From Nonlabens sp. (GTDB lineage: Bacteria; Bacteroidota; Bacteroidia; Flavobacteriales; Flavobacteriaceae), in assembly GCF_018401815.1 (NCBI RefSeq), contig NZ_JAGYKG010000004.1, forward strand, positions 62,001-126,000: a stretch of DNA of 64,000 nt, given 5' to 3'. Made by a program: the position numbers and the translations under genes. Below, one piece after another: positions 9,143-18,527 of the stretch. The first letter of the stretch is position 1. Each line of letters begins with the position of its first letter. The notes below the pieces were generated by a model. That model had not been told where the DNA came from. It searched no databases and saw only the letters and a program-made list of their open reading frames with translations.

Positions 9143-9690
9143 AGTGGCATGCCATTTATTCTCTTGCATCCTTTTTGCTCACCTAGCCGCTTGTTTTTAT
9201 AGAACTCTTTATTTGCGACGTAGATGACCTTTTCTATTTCGCAATACACCTGAGTACCGCTTTTGTTGGTCAACTCTACTAATTTTACGATTTCAATTTC
9301 TTTATCTCGTTCTACTAGTTGTTTGATTTCAGTCACTTCTTTTTCTGAGTATAGAAACTCTGCGTATAGGTGTTCTTTTGCGGGTTTCTTAAATTTGATA
9401 CGAGCCGCCTTATCCCATACTACATATTGATTTCCTATTATATTGATCAATTGAAACATAGGTATGGGGTCTACAGCTGCATACATGCTTCCGCCAAAAA
9501 TGGAGTTCATATAGTTTTTATTTCTCCAGCTGATAGGTAACTTCATCTTTACCTGCAATAGGTCGGTTGATACAAAGGTTATTTTTGCTGTACTTCGCCT
9601 GTACATAGGCGACCAGTTCAATCCAAATTTAAATAAGGTGGATTCAGATAACAACCTAGTGCCCCATTCGTATAATTTGTGATACATCAA
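9136..9690 (-). CDS. DUF4442 hotdog-fold protein, possible acyl-CoA thioesterase
   Basis: The 184-residue protein matches the DUF4442 pattern: an N-terminal helix with NWSPMYRRS, then WRNKNYMNSIFGGSMYAAVDPI, the hotdog helix region that in related thioesterases holds the active site, and the strand ARIKFKKPAKEHLYAEF. Hotdog proteins of this type are thought to hydrolyse acyl-CoA, but the exact reaction of DUF4442 is not settled. The last seven bases overlap the convergent methyltransferase gene. The N-terminal ATG pair at 9690 and 9687 leaves one residue of doubt about the start. Confidence 0.8.
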   Translation of the reverse strand: MMYHKLYEWGTRLLSESTLFKFGLNWSPMYRRSTAKITFVSTDLLQVKMKLPISWRNKNYMNSIFGGSMYAAVDPIPMFQLINIIGNQYVVWDKAARIKFKKPAKEHLYAEFLYSEKEVTEIKQLVERDKEIEIVKLVELTNKSGTQVYCEIEKVIYVANKEFYKNKRLGEQKGCKRINGMPLQ

Positions 9691-9753
9691 TTTATAGTTT
9701 TTAGATAGTAGGTCAGGCAGTGTTTACAAGAGAGAGTTCATATTTTTTTATTT

Positions 9754-11061
9754 TCAATCCTGCTCCTTGTTGAAGAATGGGGTTAAAACACTTTTTATTT
9801 GTTCTAAATCTCCGTCAATGCCTTCGGGAATGTCAAGTCCTAATAGCTTGCACATTAATGGGTAGATATGAATGTTTTTTACTGCGGGTATCTCGTAATT
9901 GTTTTTAAAAGCAGGACCTTTTGCATAAAAGATGCCATGCATATCTTTGTATGTGGTATCAAAACCATGTACACCTATAGTGGTGATGTTTTTCTCAATT
10001 TTTTCAGCTATACTTTTTTTAGTAGAAAAATAATAACCCAGATCAGGCACTAATTGGATGGGTCCCCAGTCTTTATTGGTAGGTGTTTTTTCAAAACCAG
10101 GAGTGTCTTCGGTTTTATAAACTTTAAAATGTTGTTCTTTTCGTTTTAAATCCTCAAACAAATCATTGGTATCTCTAGTTTCTTTAGGATGAATATTTAC
10201 TATGGAACCGTTATTAATGGTTGAAAACAAGCTGTCGTTTTGAATGTCATCTATGGGTATAAGGTTCTCGATCGATTGATCTGCCATACCGTGATCTGAA
10301 ACAATGAGAATGTTTACAGGAAGTCCTGTTGCTGCTACACCTTTAAATAAATCCCCTAAGTTTTTATCTAAAGCCAGCAGTTTGTTTTTTATTTGCTCCT
10401 CATTGGACGGACCAACACTATGACCTACATCATCCATATCACTAAAGTACATTGTAATTAAATGAGGTCTTTTTTTAGCGGGCATCTTTAGCCATTGTAC
10501 GGCTTGAGCAATACGATCTTTATTTTTTACACTACCATCATATTTATAGTAATAGGTAGGAGTGATTCCTTGAATGTTTGCTTCGGTGCCCACAAAGAAG
10601 TAACTGGCTGTAACCATAGCTGCCTTATTTGCCTCTATCCATATAGGAGAGCCTCCATAAAAATTTCCATCTTCGGCCATTTTTCTATTTCGAATGTTAT
10701 AGGTAACCTGTTTATCATAATTGTAGAAAATATTGCCGATGATACCATGGTTATCTGGGTACATGCCCGTAGCAATCGTATAGTGATTAGGAAAAGTCTT
10801 GGAAGGATACGATGGTATTAATGCTTCTGCTTCAACTCCTTTAGAAATAAACTCAATAAAGTTGGGAGGTCTGTATTTATTCACATAATCCCAACGAAAT
10901 CCATCTAGGGAAATCAATATTACATAGGGTTTATTAAGGGCCGATTCAGAATTTGAAGCAGTTGCTTTTTGTTCAGTAGGTGCTAACCTGCTGCTGCAGG
11001 AAACTAGGATGAACATTCCCAGCATAGCGATTAATGTAATGTTCCTATATTGCTTTGTCAT
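9754..11061 (-). CDS. Lipoprotein nucleotide pyrophosphatase/phosphodiesterase (alkaline phosphatase superfamily)
   Basis: Exported phosphodiesterase of 435 residues. The N-terminus has a lipoprotein signal with lipobox LVSC (Cys22). Then come the two-metal motifs of the NPP family: ILISLDGFRWDY with Asp53, the nucleophile Thr89 in PSKTFPNHY, DMDDVGHSVGP, VSDHGM, and near the end GVHGFD. The family hydrolyses phosphodiester or pyrophosphate bonds of nucleotides and lipids; which substrate is used here is unknown. In a marine flavobacterium it probably scavenges phosphate outside the inner membrane. It stands alone between convergent and divergent neighbours. Confidence 0.9.
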   Translation of the reverse strand: MTKQYRNITLIAMLGMFILVSCSSRLAPTEQKATASNSESALNKPYVILISLDGFRWDYVNKYRPPNFIEFISKGVEAEALIPSYPSKTFPNHYTIATGMYPDNHGIIGNIFYNYDKQVTYNIRNRKMAEDGNFYGGSPIWIEANKAAMVTASYFFVGTEANIQGITPTYYYKYDGSVKNKDRIAQAVQWLKMPAKKRPHLITMYFSDMDDVGHSVGPSNEEQIKNKLLALDKNLGDLFKGVAATGLPVNILIVSDHGMADQSIENLIPIDDIQNDSLFSTINNGSIVNIHPKETRDTNDLFEDLKRKEQHFKVYKTEDTPGFEKTPTNKDWGPIQLVPDLGYYFSTKKSIAEKIEKNITTIGVHGFDTTYKDMHGIFYAKGPAFKNNYEIPAVKNIHIYPLMCKLLGLDIPEGIDGDLEQIKSVLTPFFNKEQD

Positions 11062-11423
11062 ATTAGTATGGGCTTATAAGTTTGGGCTTTAACTTCTAGT
11101 GATGATCAGGTAAGAAGCATTTTTGGTTCTCTAGGAGCATCTGGTCAAAACCTTTTGTTTTATTAAGTAAATTCATCAAAATTTTACGATTCGATAAAAG
11201 TACACCAAGCAATTGGTTTAGTCCTAAAATTTTCCAGTTGTGTTTAGACTGATGTGTTCCCTTTCTTAGTGGACTTGTTATTATTGGTAATCAACTACAA
11301 ACGAAAATAAACGTAAACAAACGGTTAATAGTCGATTCCAAATCTGAAGACTGTTCATCTTTGTACCGTCATCAAAAAACAGATGGCAGTAATTATTTTT
11401 TAACCCATATAAACCAATTTATC
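11062..11423. other. Intergenic region between divergent phosphodiesterase and ssb
   Basis: No gene is seen in these 362 bases. A weak -7 like CATCTTTG lies at 11356-11363, about 60 nt before ssb, without a convincing partner element. The rest is AT-rich without clear repeats. Confidence 0.4.
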
Positions 11424-11780
11424 ATGAGCAATCTAAACAACAGAGTACAGTTAATTGGACGCCTAGGACAGGATCCAGAAATCGTTAATTTAAACGATGA
11501 CAACATACTAGTAAAGTTCTCACTCGCCACCTCAGACCGTTATACCAACAAGCTAGGCGAGAAAGTAACCGATACACAATGGCATCGTCTCCTAGCCTAT
11601 AATGGAACAGCAAATATCATTTCTGAGTATGTGAAGAAAGGGAGTAAAATATGTGTTCAAGGAAAATTAGTTCATCGACAGTGGGAAGACAAAGACGGCC
11701 AAAAGCAGTATACCACAGAAGTAGTATGTGATCAAGTACTAATGCTAGATGCGAAGGTTGGAACAACAAAATTGCGTTAA
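11424..11780 (+). CDS. ssb: Single-stranded DNA-binding protein, short form without acidic tail
   Basis: One OB-fold SSB domain of 118 residues: NRVQLIGRLGQDPEI at the start, then KFSLATSDRYTNKLGEKVTDTQWHRLLAYN and GKLVHRQWEDKDGQ. It ends at about the OB-fold boundary; the Gly/Pro-rich linker and the acidic C-terminal tip (DDxIPF) that recruits repair proteins in E. coli SSB are absent. Short SSB paralogs of this kind are common in flavobacteria, so a full-length ssb is likely elsewhere. The frame opens at 11361, but MSNLNNRVQLIG at 11424 is the family start. A strong terminator follows. Confidence 0.92.
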   Translation: MSNLNNRVQLIGRLGQDPEIVNLNDDNILVKFSLATSDRYTNKLGEKVTDTQWHRLLAYNGTANIISEYVKKGSKICVQGKLVHRQWEDKDGQKQYTTEVVCDQVLMLDAKVGTTKLR

Positions 11781-11824
11781 CACCTTCTCCCTACCTGACA
11801 GGGTGAACTCCAAATGAGAACTAT

Positions 11825-11875
11825 AGAAAGCTTAGCAGTGTCCAGCTCGACTTGGAATTGCTAAGCTTTCTTTTT
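11825..11875 (+). terminator. Terminator after ssb
   Basis: Perfect 13-bp stem AGAAAGCTTAGCA/TGCTAAGCTTTCT (11825-11837, 11859-11871) followed by T5. The arms lie about 45 nt after the ssb stop. Confidence 0.88.
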
Positions 11876-11896
11876 GGTTCCACCTGCATGGATTTG

Positions 11897-13138
11897 TCAT
11901 AACGGAATTTGCACAGAAATACCTGTTTCCATATCTGGGGCATTATTGACGTTAAGGTCTTCTTTGACATAAATGGTATAAGATATCTTAGGTCGTGCAT
12001 GTGTGTATAACAAAGACCAGCTGCTTAAATTTTCAATAAGCGTGGTGTAGCCATAATGCCAGCCTTGATTGATAGCAGCATAATCTCCTTTCAGGTGAAA
12101 ATAGTCAGCTTCTTCTTTTTTAAAGTAGGAGGTCTGATTTTGATAATTCACGCCTATGATATTTTGATTGCCTTTGCAGGTTTGATGGGTCCATTGTGCC
12201 ATGACCTCTCCAGATCCTAAAAACCTATTGTTTCCCAGATCGAGATTATCACGTCCATCAATAACATTTTTATACAATACACTATAGCCCAAACCGAACC
12301 AAAGATCGCTTTTAGTAGTTAAGGGGTATTTTTTTACCGCATTGATTCCTATGCCTAAGTCCAGCGAGTTATTATAGGAACTGGTGTTCCAGCCTATATG
12401 TGACTGCAAGTTAACAAACAGATTGCGCTCGTTCCATTTTTGCAGTTCTGGGTAATACGAGTGTGCCAGTTCCAAACCTCCTAGAATGATATCGCCAGCT
12501 TGCATATGTAACCTTTTACCATTGCGGTCTGTGTAGTTCACAGCCACTTCATTCACCCCATAAAACTTCCTACCAAAAGGATCTTCACCACCAGCAATAT
12601 TGCTGTGAAACCATTCAATCGATGCATCATTGGTAAAAGGAGCATCAAAGAAATTACCTTGTACCGTTTGAAAAGCTCGCAAGCCTATTCTTATCTCATT
12701 GCGATCGTTTAAAGGCAACGTTAGTGCGGGACGATAGACTTTGTATACCGCATCGATTTCAATATTCATTACTTGCGCAGGTGTTATTTCTTGATCTACA
12801 AAATCAAAGACTCTAAAATACCAGATTTGGTCAGCAAATTGGGCTCTTAGGCTTGGATCGTCAGGAAGAAATGCCTGTACAGGCGCATGAAAATTATTTC
12901 CTGATTGTGTTTCCAGATGCAATTGAGGGGTAGTACTCGCGTGTATTTTAAAGTTTTGCGTCATGCGAGAAGAAAATAATCCAAAATGATGGGTAGAGGC
13001 TAGATGTGGTTTGAGCAGTCCATTGACCTCTACTTTCAAGGAATCTTTTTGTGCAAGGCAGGAAGCGCAATACAATAGAAATCCCCATATACCAAGCCGT
13101 ACATGCTTTTTTGATAAGAAGAAAGAACTGCTGCTCAT
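11897..13138 (-). CDS. Exported protein of unknown function, probable beta-barrel
   Basis: A 413-residue protein with an N-terminal hydrophobic export signal ending near CASCLAQ. The rest alternates polar and hydrophobic residues with many Tyr and Trp, ending in a strand SVQIPL, which suggests an outer-membrane barrel. The pattern recalls DUF3187 proteins, but I am not sure of that assignment. It contains no visible catalytic motif. Its start is divergent from the SulP transporter gene, 148 bp away, with a palindromic repeat in between. A role with the transporter is possible but not shown. Confidence 0.65.
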   Translation of the reverse strand: MSSSSFFLSKKHVRLGIWGFLLYCASCLAQKDSLKVEVNGLLKPHLASTHHFGLFSSRMTQNFKIHASTTPQLHLETQSGNNFHAPVQAFLPDDPSLRAQFADQIWYFRVFDFVDQEITPAQVMNIEIDAVYKVYRPALTLPLNDRNEIRIGLRAFQTVQGNFFDAPFTNDASIEWFHSNIAGGEDPFGRKFYGVNEVAVNYTDRNGKRLHMQAGDIILGGLELAHSYYPELQKWNERNLFVNLQSHIGWNTSSYNNSLDLGIGINAVKKYPLTTKSDLWFGLGYSVLYKNVIDGRDNLDLGNNRFLGSGEVMAQWTHQTCKGNQNIIGVNYQNQTSYFKKEEADYFHLKGDYAAINQGWHYGYTTLIENLSSWSLLYTHARPKISYTIYVKEDLNVNNAPDMETGISVQIPL

Positions 13139-13212
13139 GTGGTAAAAATATTGTTTTCCTAAGTGAGAAATAGCACTTCTGTTAAATTTGTTCGAGAGCT
13201 ATGATTTTGATA

Positions 13213-13230
13213 CCGCTTTCGCGAAAGCGG
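13213..13230. repeat. Palindromic repeat CCGCTTTCGCGAAAGCGG, intergenic copy 3
   Basis: Full 18-bp copy, core 13215-13228. It lies in the divergent promoter region, 27 bp in front of the -7 element of the SulP gene and 58 bp from its start codon. Confidence 0.95.
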
Positions 13231-13257
13231 AACACTTATATATCTTTTAAAAAGCCG

Positions 13258-13265
13258 TACTTTTG
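13258..13265 (+). promoter_or_regulatory. -7 promoter element of the SulP gene
   Basis: TACTTTTG fits TAnnTTTG exactly, 21 nt before the start codon. No TTG is found at the expected upstream distance, so the palindrome or an activator may help. Confidence 0.5.
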
Positions 13266-13286
13266 CGCGCTTAAAAATTAAGCACT

Positions 13287-14927
13287 ATGCGCAAGATCTT
13301 CAATAATTTCAGTAAAAATCCGAAGGACGATATTCTTGCGGGAATTACTGTTTCTCTGGCAATGATTCCAGAGGTGGTTGCCTTTGCATTTGTGGCAGGA
13401 ATAGATCCTTTAGTAGCGCTTTCTGGTGCCTTTATTATTGGTTTGATTACAGCGCTTTTCGGTGGTAGGCCTGGGTTGATTTCTGGAGCTGCTGGAGCAG
13501 TGGCCGTTATTTTTGTGGATTTGATTATCAAAGGACATGAGAGAGGAATGTTGATGGAAACACCAGTGGAGAATATGGGTTTTTATTACCTCTTCGGTGC
13601 TGTAATTCTTATGGGGCTAATCCAGATTTTAGCAGGTGTTTTAAAAATAGGGAAATTTGTACGACTGATTCCGCATCCTGTGATGATGGGATTTGTAAAT
13701 GGTCTAGCCATTGTCATTTTTATCGCACAGGTAAAAATGTTTGCACACAAAAAACTAGTAGTAGGAGCAGATGGTATAGACACATACACCTCTACTTATA
13801 TGCAAGGAACAGAGTTGTGGATCATGATAGGACTGGTGGCTCTAACCATGTCAATTATATGGTTATTGCCTAAATTAACTAAGAAAATCCCAGCGGCACT
13901 TACAGCCATATTAGTCACAACCGCAGTAGTTATTTTTAGTGGTATGGATGTAAGTACGGTAGGTTCTTATATTATAGAAGGTGGAGGAACTGGTTTGAAA
14001 GGGGAGTTGCCAACGCCTAATATGGAGCTTTGGGAGAATTTACCTATTGGTTATGATACCTTTTTGTTCATCTTACCCTATGCCTTTCTTGCTGCTGCAG
14101 TAGGACTTATTGAATCATTAATGACTATGAATCTAGTCGATGAATTGACAGAAACTCGAGGCAGTGGTAACCGAGAATGTGTCGCTCAAGGAGCAGGAAA
14201 CATCCTTAGCGGATTGTTCGGTGGAACAGGTGGTTGTGGTATGATAGGTCAGACCGTAATTAATATCAACGCTGGTGGTCGTGGACGTTTATCTGGTGTC
14301 ATGACTTCAGTGACCTTATTAACTTTTCTGTTGTTTACCGATAAACTTATCGAGCAAGTCCCTATAGCTGCTTTGATAGGGGTGATGTTTATGATGGTTA
14401 TCGAGACTTTTGCTTGGTCCAGTTTTAGAATTTTGGGTAAAATACCTAAATCAGATGCAGTTGTTCTAGTGATCGTTTCTGTAGTGACGGTTATTTTTGA
14501 TCTTGCTATAGCTGTATTTGTAGGAGTTATTATATCGGCATTAGTATTTGCTTGGGAAAGTGCTAAACGCATTAGAGCTCGCAAAAGCATGAAAGAAGAT
14601 GGAACTAAAGTATACGAAATTTGGGGGCCTTTATTCTTTGGTTCGGTAACGGATTTTAATAAGAAATTTGATCCTAAAAACGATCCAGATAAAATAGAAA
14701 TAGACTTTATTGAATCAAGGGTACAAGATCATTCTGGTATTGAGGCTTTAAGAGGTGTAGCAAATAAATATTTGGATTTAGGAAAAGAAATCAAACTCAC
14801 CCATTTAAGCCCAGAGTGTAAAAGATTGCTGATGCGTCACAATCCAGAGTTTGATACGATTATAGAAAGCAGCATCGAAGACCCGCGTTATCATATTGCT
14901 ACAGATCTATTAGACGCAGAAGTATAG
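13287..14927 (+). CDS. SulP-family inorganic anion transporter
   Basis: Inner-membrane transporter of 546 residues. The N-terminal part DILAGITVSLAMIPEVVAFAFVAG is the SulP transmembrane signature; about 10-12 membrane spans follow up to residue 430. SulP members carry sulfate, bicarbonate or dicarboxylates, often with sodium. The central LVDELTETRGSGNRECVAQGAGNILSG is typical of the bacterial subgroup that includes bicarbonate transporters. The C-terminal cytoplasmic part (about 430-540) is a STAS domain, with the stretch VRDHSG-like VQDHSGIEALRG. The exact anion is not decidable. The gene is single, with its own -7 element. Confidence 0.93.
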   Translation: MRKIFNNFSKNPKDDILAGITVSLAMIPEVVAFAFVAGIDPLVALSGAFIIGLITALFGGRPGLISGAAGAVAVIFVDLIIKGHERGMLMETPVENMGFYYLFGAVILMGLIQILAGVLKIGKFVRLIPHPVMMGFVNGLAIVIFIAQVKMFAHKKLVVGADGIDTYTSTYMQGTELWIMIGLVALTMSIIWLLPKLTKKIPAALTAILVTTAVVIFSGMDVSTVGSYIIEGGGTGLKGELPTPNMELWENLPIGYDTFLFILPYAFLAAAVGLIESLMTMNLVDELTETRGSGNRECVAQGAGNILSGLFGGTGGCGMIGQTVININAGGRGRLSGVMTSVTLLTFLLFTDKLIEQVPIAALIGVMFMMVIETFAWSSFRILGKIPKSDAVVLVIVSVVTVIFDLAIAVFVGVIISALVFAWESAKRIRARKSMKEDGTKVYEIWGPLFFGSVTDFNKKFDPKNDPDKIEIDFIESRVQDHSGIEALRGVANKYLDLGKEIKLTHLSPECKRLLMRHNPEFDTIIESSIEDPRYHIATDLLDAEV

Positions 14928-15124
14928 TATTTTACTTGTCTTAAATAAAGGTAGCTTTTTTAGAACCTTATCTGTGGTGGTAGGAAATATACAATTGTTC
15001 CATTAGAGCACCATAGGTACTTCTATTTCCTGTTTTTCTTTTTAGTACGTTTTAGAGCACTATTTTACAGGAGGCTATCGTTATCATATGGTGAACGATC
15101 GGATTCACGAAAGGATCCCTATAT

Positions 15125-15934
15125 ATGCGGTTAAGTATTTTATTAAGTTTATTTTTTTACTCCTTTCTCGCGGCTCAAAGTCCGCAGGTGCATAGTGGTG
15201 CGGTAAAGACAGCTACGGGGTATTCCTATTACGTTACTAATGGGGAGCCGGTTGCTATTTCTGTAAAGCTGGATCTAGAACTGACCAACCTTAAATCCAG
15301 TCTTAGAACGGATCAAATTTTTGTTATTCCAGCTCGTGTTGTGAATTATAAAATCCTCGATTTTACTATAGTTAAGAAGGGCAGGTACGCCTATCAGGTG
15401 ACGGCTTCTTATTTATGGGGTGATCAACGAAAACAGCAGCATGACGAGCTATTCAACTATCATTTACCTTATGCAAAAAATGCTTCTTGGCGTGTTTCTC
15501 AAGGGTATAACGGCAGCAGTACTCATAAAAATACGTATGCTGTAGATTTTACGATGCCTATAGGCACCGCAGTTCATGCCTCTCGCAGTGGTATGGTTAT
15601 TCAAGTCAAGGAGAATGAAGCCATAGGTTGTAACGCTCCCAAATGTTTGGAAAGGGCCAACTTTATTAGAATCCTGCATCAAGACGGTACCATCGCCGAG
15701 TATACTCATTTAAAACAACACGGTTCTATAGTGAAGAAAGGCGATTTTGTAAAGCAAGATGATCGTATTGCTTATAGCGGTAATACAGGGTGGACTACTG
15801 GCCCGCATCTTCATTTTAGCGTCTACCAGCAGTCTTTTGGAAAGAAAAGTAAAACGCTGCCTGTTCGATTCCAAATAGGTGCTGATGCTTTTTCAAGTTT
15901 GTTGGTAGAACATCACAGGTATCGCAAACCTTAA
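15125..15934 (+). CDS. M23 family metallopeptidase, secreted
   Basis: Zinc endopeptidase of the LytM/lysostaphin group, 269 residues, probably acting on peptidoglycan cross-links in the periplasm. A signal peptide is at 1-18 (MRLSILLSLFFYSFLAAQ). The C-terminal half holds the zinc site: His in STHKNTYAVDF with Asp of AVDF, and the HxH pair in TGPHLHFSVYQ; QVKENEAIGC and GTIAEYTHLKQHG fit the family strands. An unusual Cys pair (AIGCNAPKCLE) sits in the loop between strands and could form a disulfide. The N-terminal 110 residues have no recognised domain. Confidence 0.9.
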   Translation: MRLSILLSLFFYSFLAAQSPQVHSGAVKTATGYSYYVTNGEPVAISVKLDLELTNLKSSLRTDQIFVIPARVVNYKILDFTIVKKGRYAYQVTASYLWGDQRKQQHDELFNYHLPYAKNASWRVSQGYNGSSTHKNTYAVDFTMPIGTAVHASRSGMVIQVKENEAIGCNAPKCLERANFIRILHQDGTIAEYTHLKQHGSIVKKGDFVKQDDRIAYSGNTGWTTGPHLHFSVYQQSFGKKSKTLPVRFQIGADAFSSLLVEHHRYRKP

Positions 15935-15970
15935 ATGCTGGTTTTCAGCGGAGAATTGGTAGAGTGTATC

Positions 15971-15984
15971 GCTTTCGCGAAAGC
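15971..15984. repeat. Palindromic repeat core GCTTTCGCGAAAGC, intergenic copy 4
   Basis: Exact core with asymmetric flanks (C before, CG after). It is 36 bp upstream of the next -7 element and 59 bp upstream of the carboxylase start codon. Confidence 0.95.
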
Positions 15985-16019
15985 CGAACAATTCCCTGTC
16001 GTTTACAATACAAAATCCT

Positions 16020-16027
16020 TATTTTTG
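16020..16027 (+). promoter_or_regulatory. -7 promoter element of the carboxylase gene
   Basis: TATTTTTG fits TAnnTTTG, 16 nt before the start codon. No clear TTG upstream at the usual distance. Confidence 0.5.
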
Positions 16028-16043
16028 AACAAAGATTTATGAA

Positions 16044-17672
16044 ATGGATTTAGACTTCAATAAAAACGAAGATCACAATAAAATGCTGCTTTCTGAATTG
16101 CGAAGAAAGTTTGCTCAAGTAGCCCTAGGTGGAGGTAAAAAACGCATTGAAAAGCTCCATGAAAAAGGTAAAATGACGGCTCGTGAACGCATCGATTACT
16201 TACTTGATAATGCTGAAGAAGCTATAGAAATAGGAGCCTTTGCTGGAGATGGTATGTATGAAGAACACGGTGGTTGCCCAAGTGGAGGCGTCGTGGTAAA
16301 AATCGGATATGTTCAAGGTAGACAAGTTATTGTTGTTGCAAATGATGCGACTGTAAAAGCGGGTGCTTGGTTTCCTATTACAGGAAAGAAAAACCTACGA
16401 GCTCAAGAAATTTCAATAGAAAACAGATTGCCAATTATCTATTTGGTAGATAGTGCAGGAGTGTATTTGCCTTTGCAGGACGAGATATTTCCAGATAAGG
16501 AACACTTCGGCCGTATTTTTAGAAATAATGCGGTGATGAGTAGCATGGGAATCACTCAAATAGCAGCAGTTATGGGGAGTTGTGTCGCTGGTGGTGCTTA
16601 CCTCCCTATTATGAGCGATGAAGCATTGATAGTGGATAAGACAGGAAGTATTTTCTTAGCCGGTTCTTATTTAGTAAAAGCAGCCATAGGTGAAACAATT
16701 GATAATGAAACTTTAGGTGGCGCAACAACACATTGCGAAATTAGTGGCGTGACTGATTACAAAGCAAAAGACGATAAAGACGCGCTGGATAAGATCAAAA
16801 AGATTTTTGATAAAATAGGTGCTAGTGACATAGCAGGTTATAATAGAGTAGCTGCTAAAAAACCAGAATTGGATCCAGAAGGATTATTTGGAGCGCTTCC
16901 TAGAGAACGCAATGCACAATACGACATGATGGAACTCATTAACCGCTTGGTAGATGCAGATTCTTTTGAAGCCTATAAAGATGGTTATGGACAGACACTC
17001 ATTACGGGTTATGCTCGTATGGATGGTTGGGCAGTTGGAATAGTAGCTAACCAAAGAAAAATCGTAAAAACAAAAAAAGGCGAAATGCAATTCGGCGGTG
17101 TGATTTATAGCGATAGCGCAGATAAAGCAACCAGATTTATAGCCAATTGTAATCAAAAGAAAATTCCTTTAGTCTTTTTACAAGATGTTACTGGTTTTAT
17201 GGTAGGTTCTAAATCAGAACACGGAGGCATTATAAAGGATGGAGCTAAAATGGTAAATGCAGTTTCCAACTCTGTCGTTCCTAAGTTTACGGTGATTATA
17301 GGGAATAGTTATGGAGCAGGAAATTATGCGATGTGTGGTAAAGCCTATGACCCAAGACTTATAGTAGCATGGCCTACGGCAGAGCTCGCAGTAATGAGTG
17401 GTAATAGTGCGGCAAAAGTATTGATGCAAATAGAAAAAGCATCTTTAGAAAAATCAGGTAAAAAATTAACGGAAGAAGAAGAGAAAGCGTTGTTTGCTAA
17501 AACCAAAGACCGTTATGACAAACAAGTATCTCCTTATTACGCTGCATCTAGAATCTGGACCGATGCGATTATTGACCCTAGAGATACTAGAAAATGGATT
17601 TCAATGGGAATAGAGGCGGCAAATCACGCTCCAATTACCAAGGACTTTAACCTTGGAGTAATACAGACCTAG
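16044..17672 (+). CDS. Acyl-CoA carboxylase beta subunit, probably methylcrotonyl-CoA carboxylase
   Basis: Carboxyltransferase of 542 residues that moves CO2 from carboxybiotin to an acyl-CoA. The segment VYLPLQDEIFPDKEHFGRI followed by MSSMGITQIAAVMGSCVAGGAY is typical of methylcrotonyl-CoA carboxylase beta rather than propionyl-CoA carboxylase; this would place it in leucine degradation. The second carboxyltransferase half holds FLQDVTGFMVG and IIGNSYGAGNYAMCG. The biotin carboxylase/BCCP alpha subunit is not in this window, which is unusual since the two are often neighbours. The substrate assignment is by sequence pattern only. Confidence 0.88.
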   Translation: MDLDFNKNEDHNKMLLSELRRKFAQVALGGGKKRIEKLHEKGKMTARERIDYLLDNAEEAIEIGAFAGDGMYEEHGGCPSGGVVVKIGYVQGRQVIVVANDATVKAGAWFPITGKKNLRAQEISIENRLPIIYLVDSAGVYLPLQDEIFPDKEHFGRIFRNNAVMSSMGITQIAAVMGSCVAGGAYLPIMSDEALIVDKTGSIFLAGSYLVKAAIGETIDNETLGGATTHCEISGVTDYKAKDDKDALDKIKKIFDKIGASDIAGYNRVAAKKPELDPEGLFGALPRERNAQYDMMELINRLVDADSFEAYKDGYGQTLITGYARMDGWAVGIVANQRKIVKTKKGEMQFGGVIYSDSADKATRFIANCNQKKIPLVFLQDVTGFMVGSKSEHGGIIKDGAKMVNAVSNSVVPKFTVIIGNSYGAGNYAMCGKAYDPRLIVAWPTAELAVMSGNSAAKVLMQIEKASLEKSGKKLTEEEEKALFAKTKDRYDKQVSPYYAASRIWTDAIIDPRDTRKWISMGIEAANHAPITKDFNLGVIQT

Positions 17673-17723
17673 TATAGTACGCCTTAATTTGGGAACTAAT
17701 AGCAATCTTATTAAATAGGTAGC

Positions 17724-18527
17724 ATGATATTTTTTAAGAGATTTCTTAAGCTAGCAGCCATATTGGGAATAGCAGGCTACTTACTCCTTTGTGGCTTGCT
17801 TTATTTTTGTCAAGAACAACTGCTTTTCGCTCCAGAAAAATTAAAAGAAGGGTATCAGTTTGAATTTCTAAATAGTTTTGAAGAAAGGAATATTAGTACA
17901 GGCTCTGGCAATATTATTAATACCTTATTATTTAAGCAAGAGAATTCAAAAGGAGTTATCTTTTATTTACATGGAAATGCTGGTAGCTTGAGATCTGTGG
18001 GTAATGTGTCTCAGCATTTCTTGCCTTTGGGCTACGATGTTTTTATGATCGATTATCCGGGTTATGGAAAAAGCTCTTCAGTTATCAACAATCAAGATGA
18101 GCTTTTTGAGGATATTCAAGATGTTTACAACGAGCTAAAAAAGCGGTACTCAGAAGATACTATTGTAGTTTTGGGTTATTCCTTAGGTACTGGTCTAGCG
18201 GCAAAGCTCGCTTCTCACAACCGTCCTGATAAATTAGTGTTACATGCTCCTTACTACAGCATGACTTATATGATGCGACTTAATTATTCGTACATACCCT
18301 CATTTATTCTAAAATACGACCTGGCTACCAATAGCTATTTAAAGGATTGCAAGATGCCCGTTTACCTTTTTCATGGAGTTGATGATGGCCTAATTCCTAT
18401 AGAATCTTCAGAACTGTTGAGTAAGGAGCTTGATCTTCCTCTATATAAGTTAACAGATCAAGGACATAATAACTTAGCGGGTAATGCTGAGGCGTTATTG
18501 CTATTAAAGGAGGTCCTGAATGATTAG
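17724..18527 (+). CDS. Alpha/beta hydrolase, membrane-anchored
   Basis: A 267-residue serine hydrolase of the ABHD17/FrsA-like type. An N-terminal membrane anchor (about 7-30) is followed by the oxyanion strand IFYLHGNAGSL, the nucleophile elbow GYSLGTG (Ser near 155), the acid in HGVDDGLIP and the His in DQGHNNL. Proteins of this type are general esterases or lipid hydrolases; no substrate can be named. The gene is 51 nt downstream of the carboxylase and may be read together with it, since no terminator is seen between them. Confidence 0.85.
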   Translation: MIFFKRFLKLAAILGIAGYLLLCGLLYFCQEQLLFAPEKLKEGYQFEFLNSFEERNISTGSGNIINTLLFKQENSKGVIFYLHGNAGSLRSVGNVSQHFLPLGYDVFMIDYPGYGKSSSVINNQDELFEDIQDVYNELKKRYSEDTIVVLGYSLGTGLAAKLASHNRPDKLVLHAPYYSMTYMMRLNYSYIPSFILKYDLATNSYLKDCKMPVYLFHGVDDGLIPIESSELLSKELDLPLYKLTDQGHNNLAGNAEALLLLKEVLND

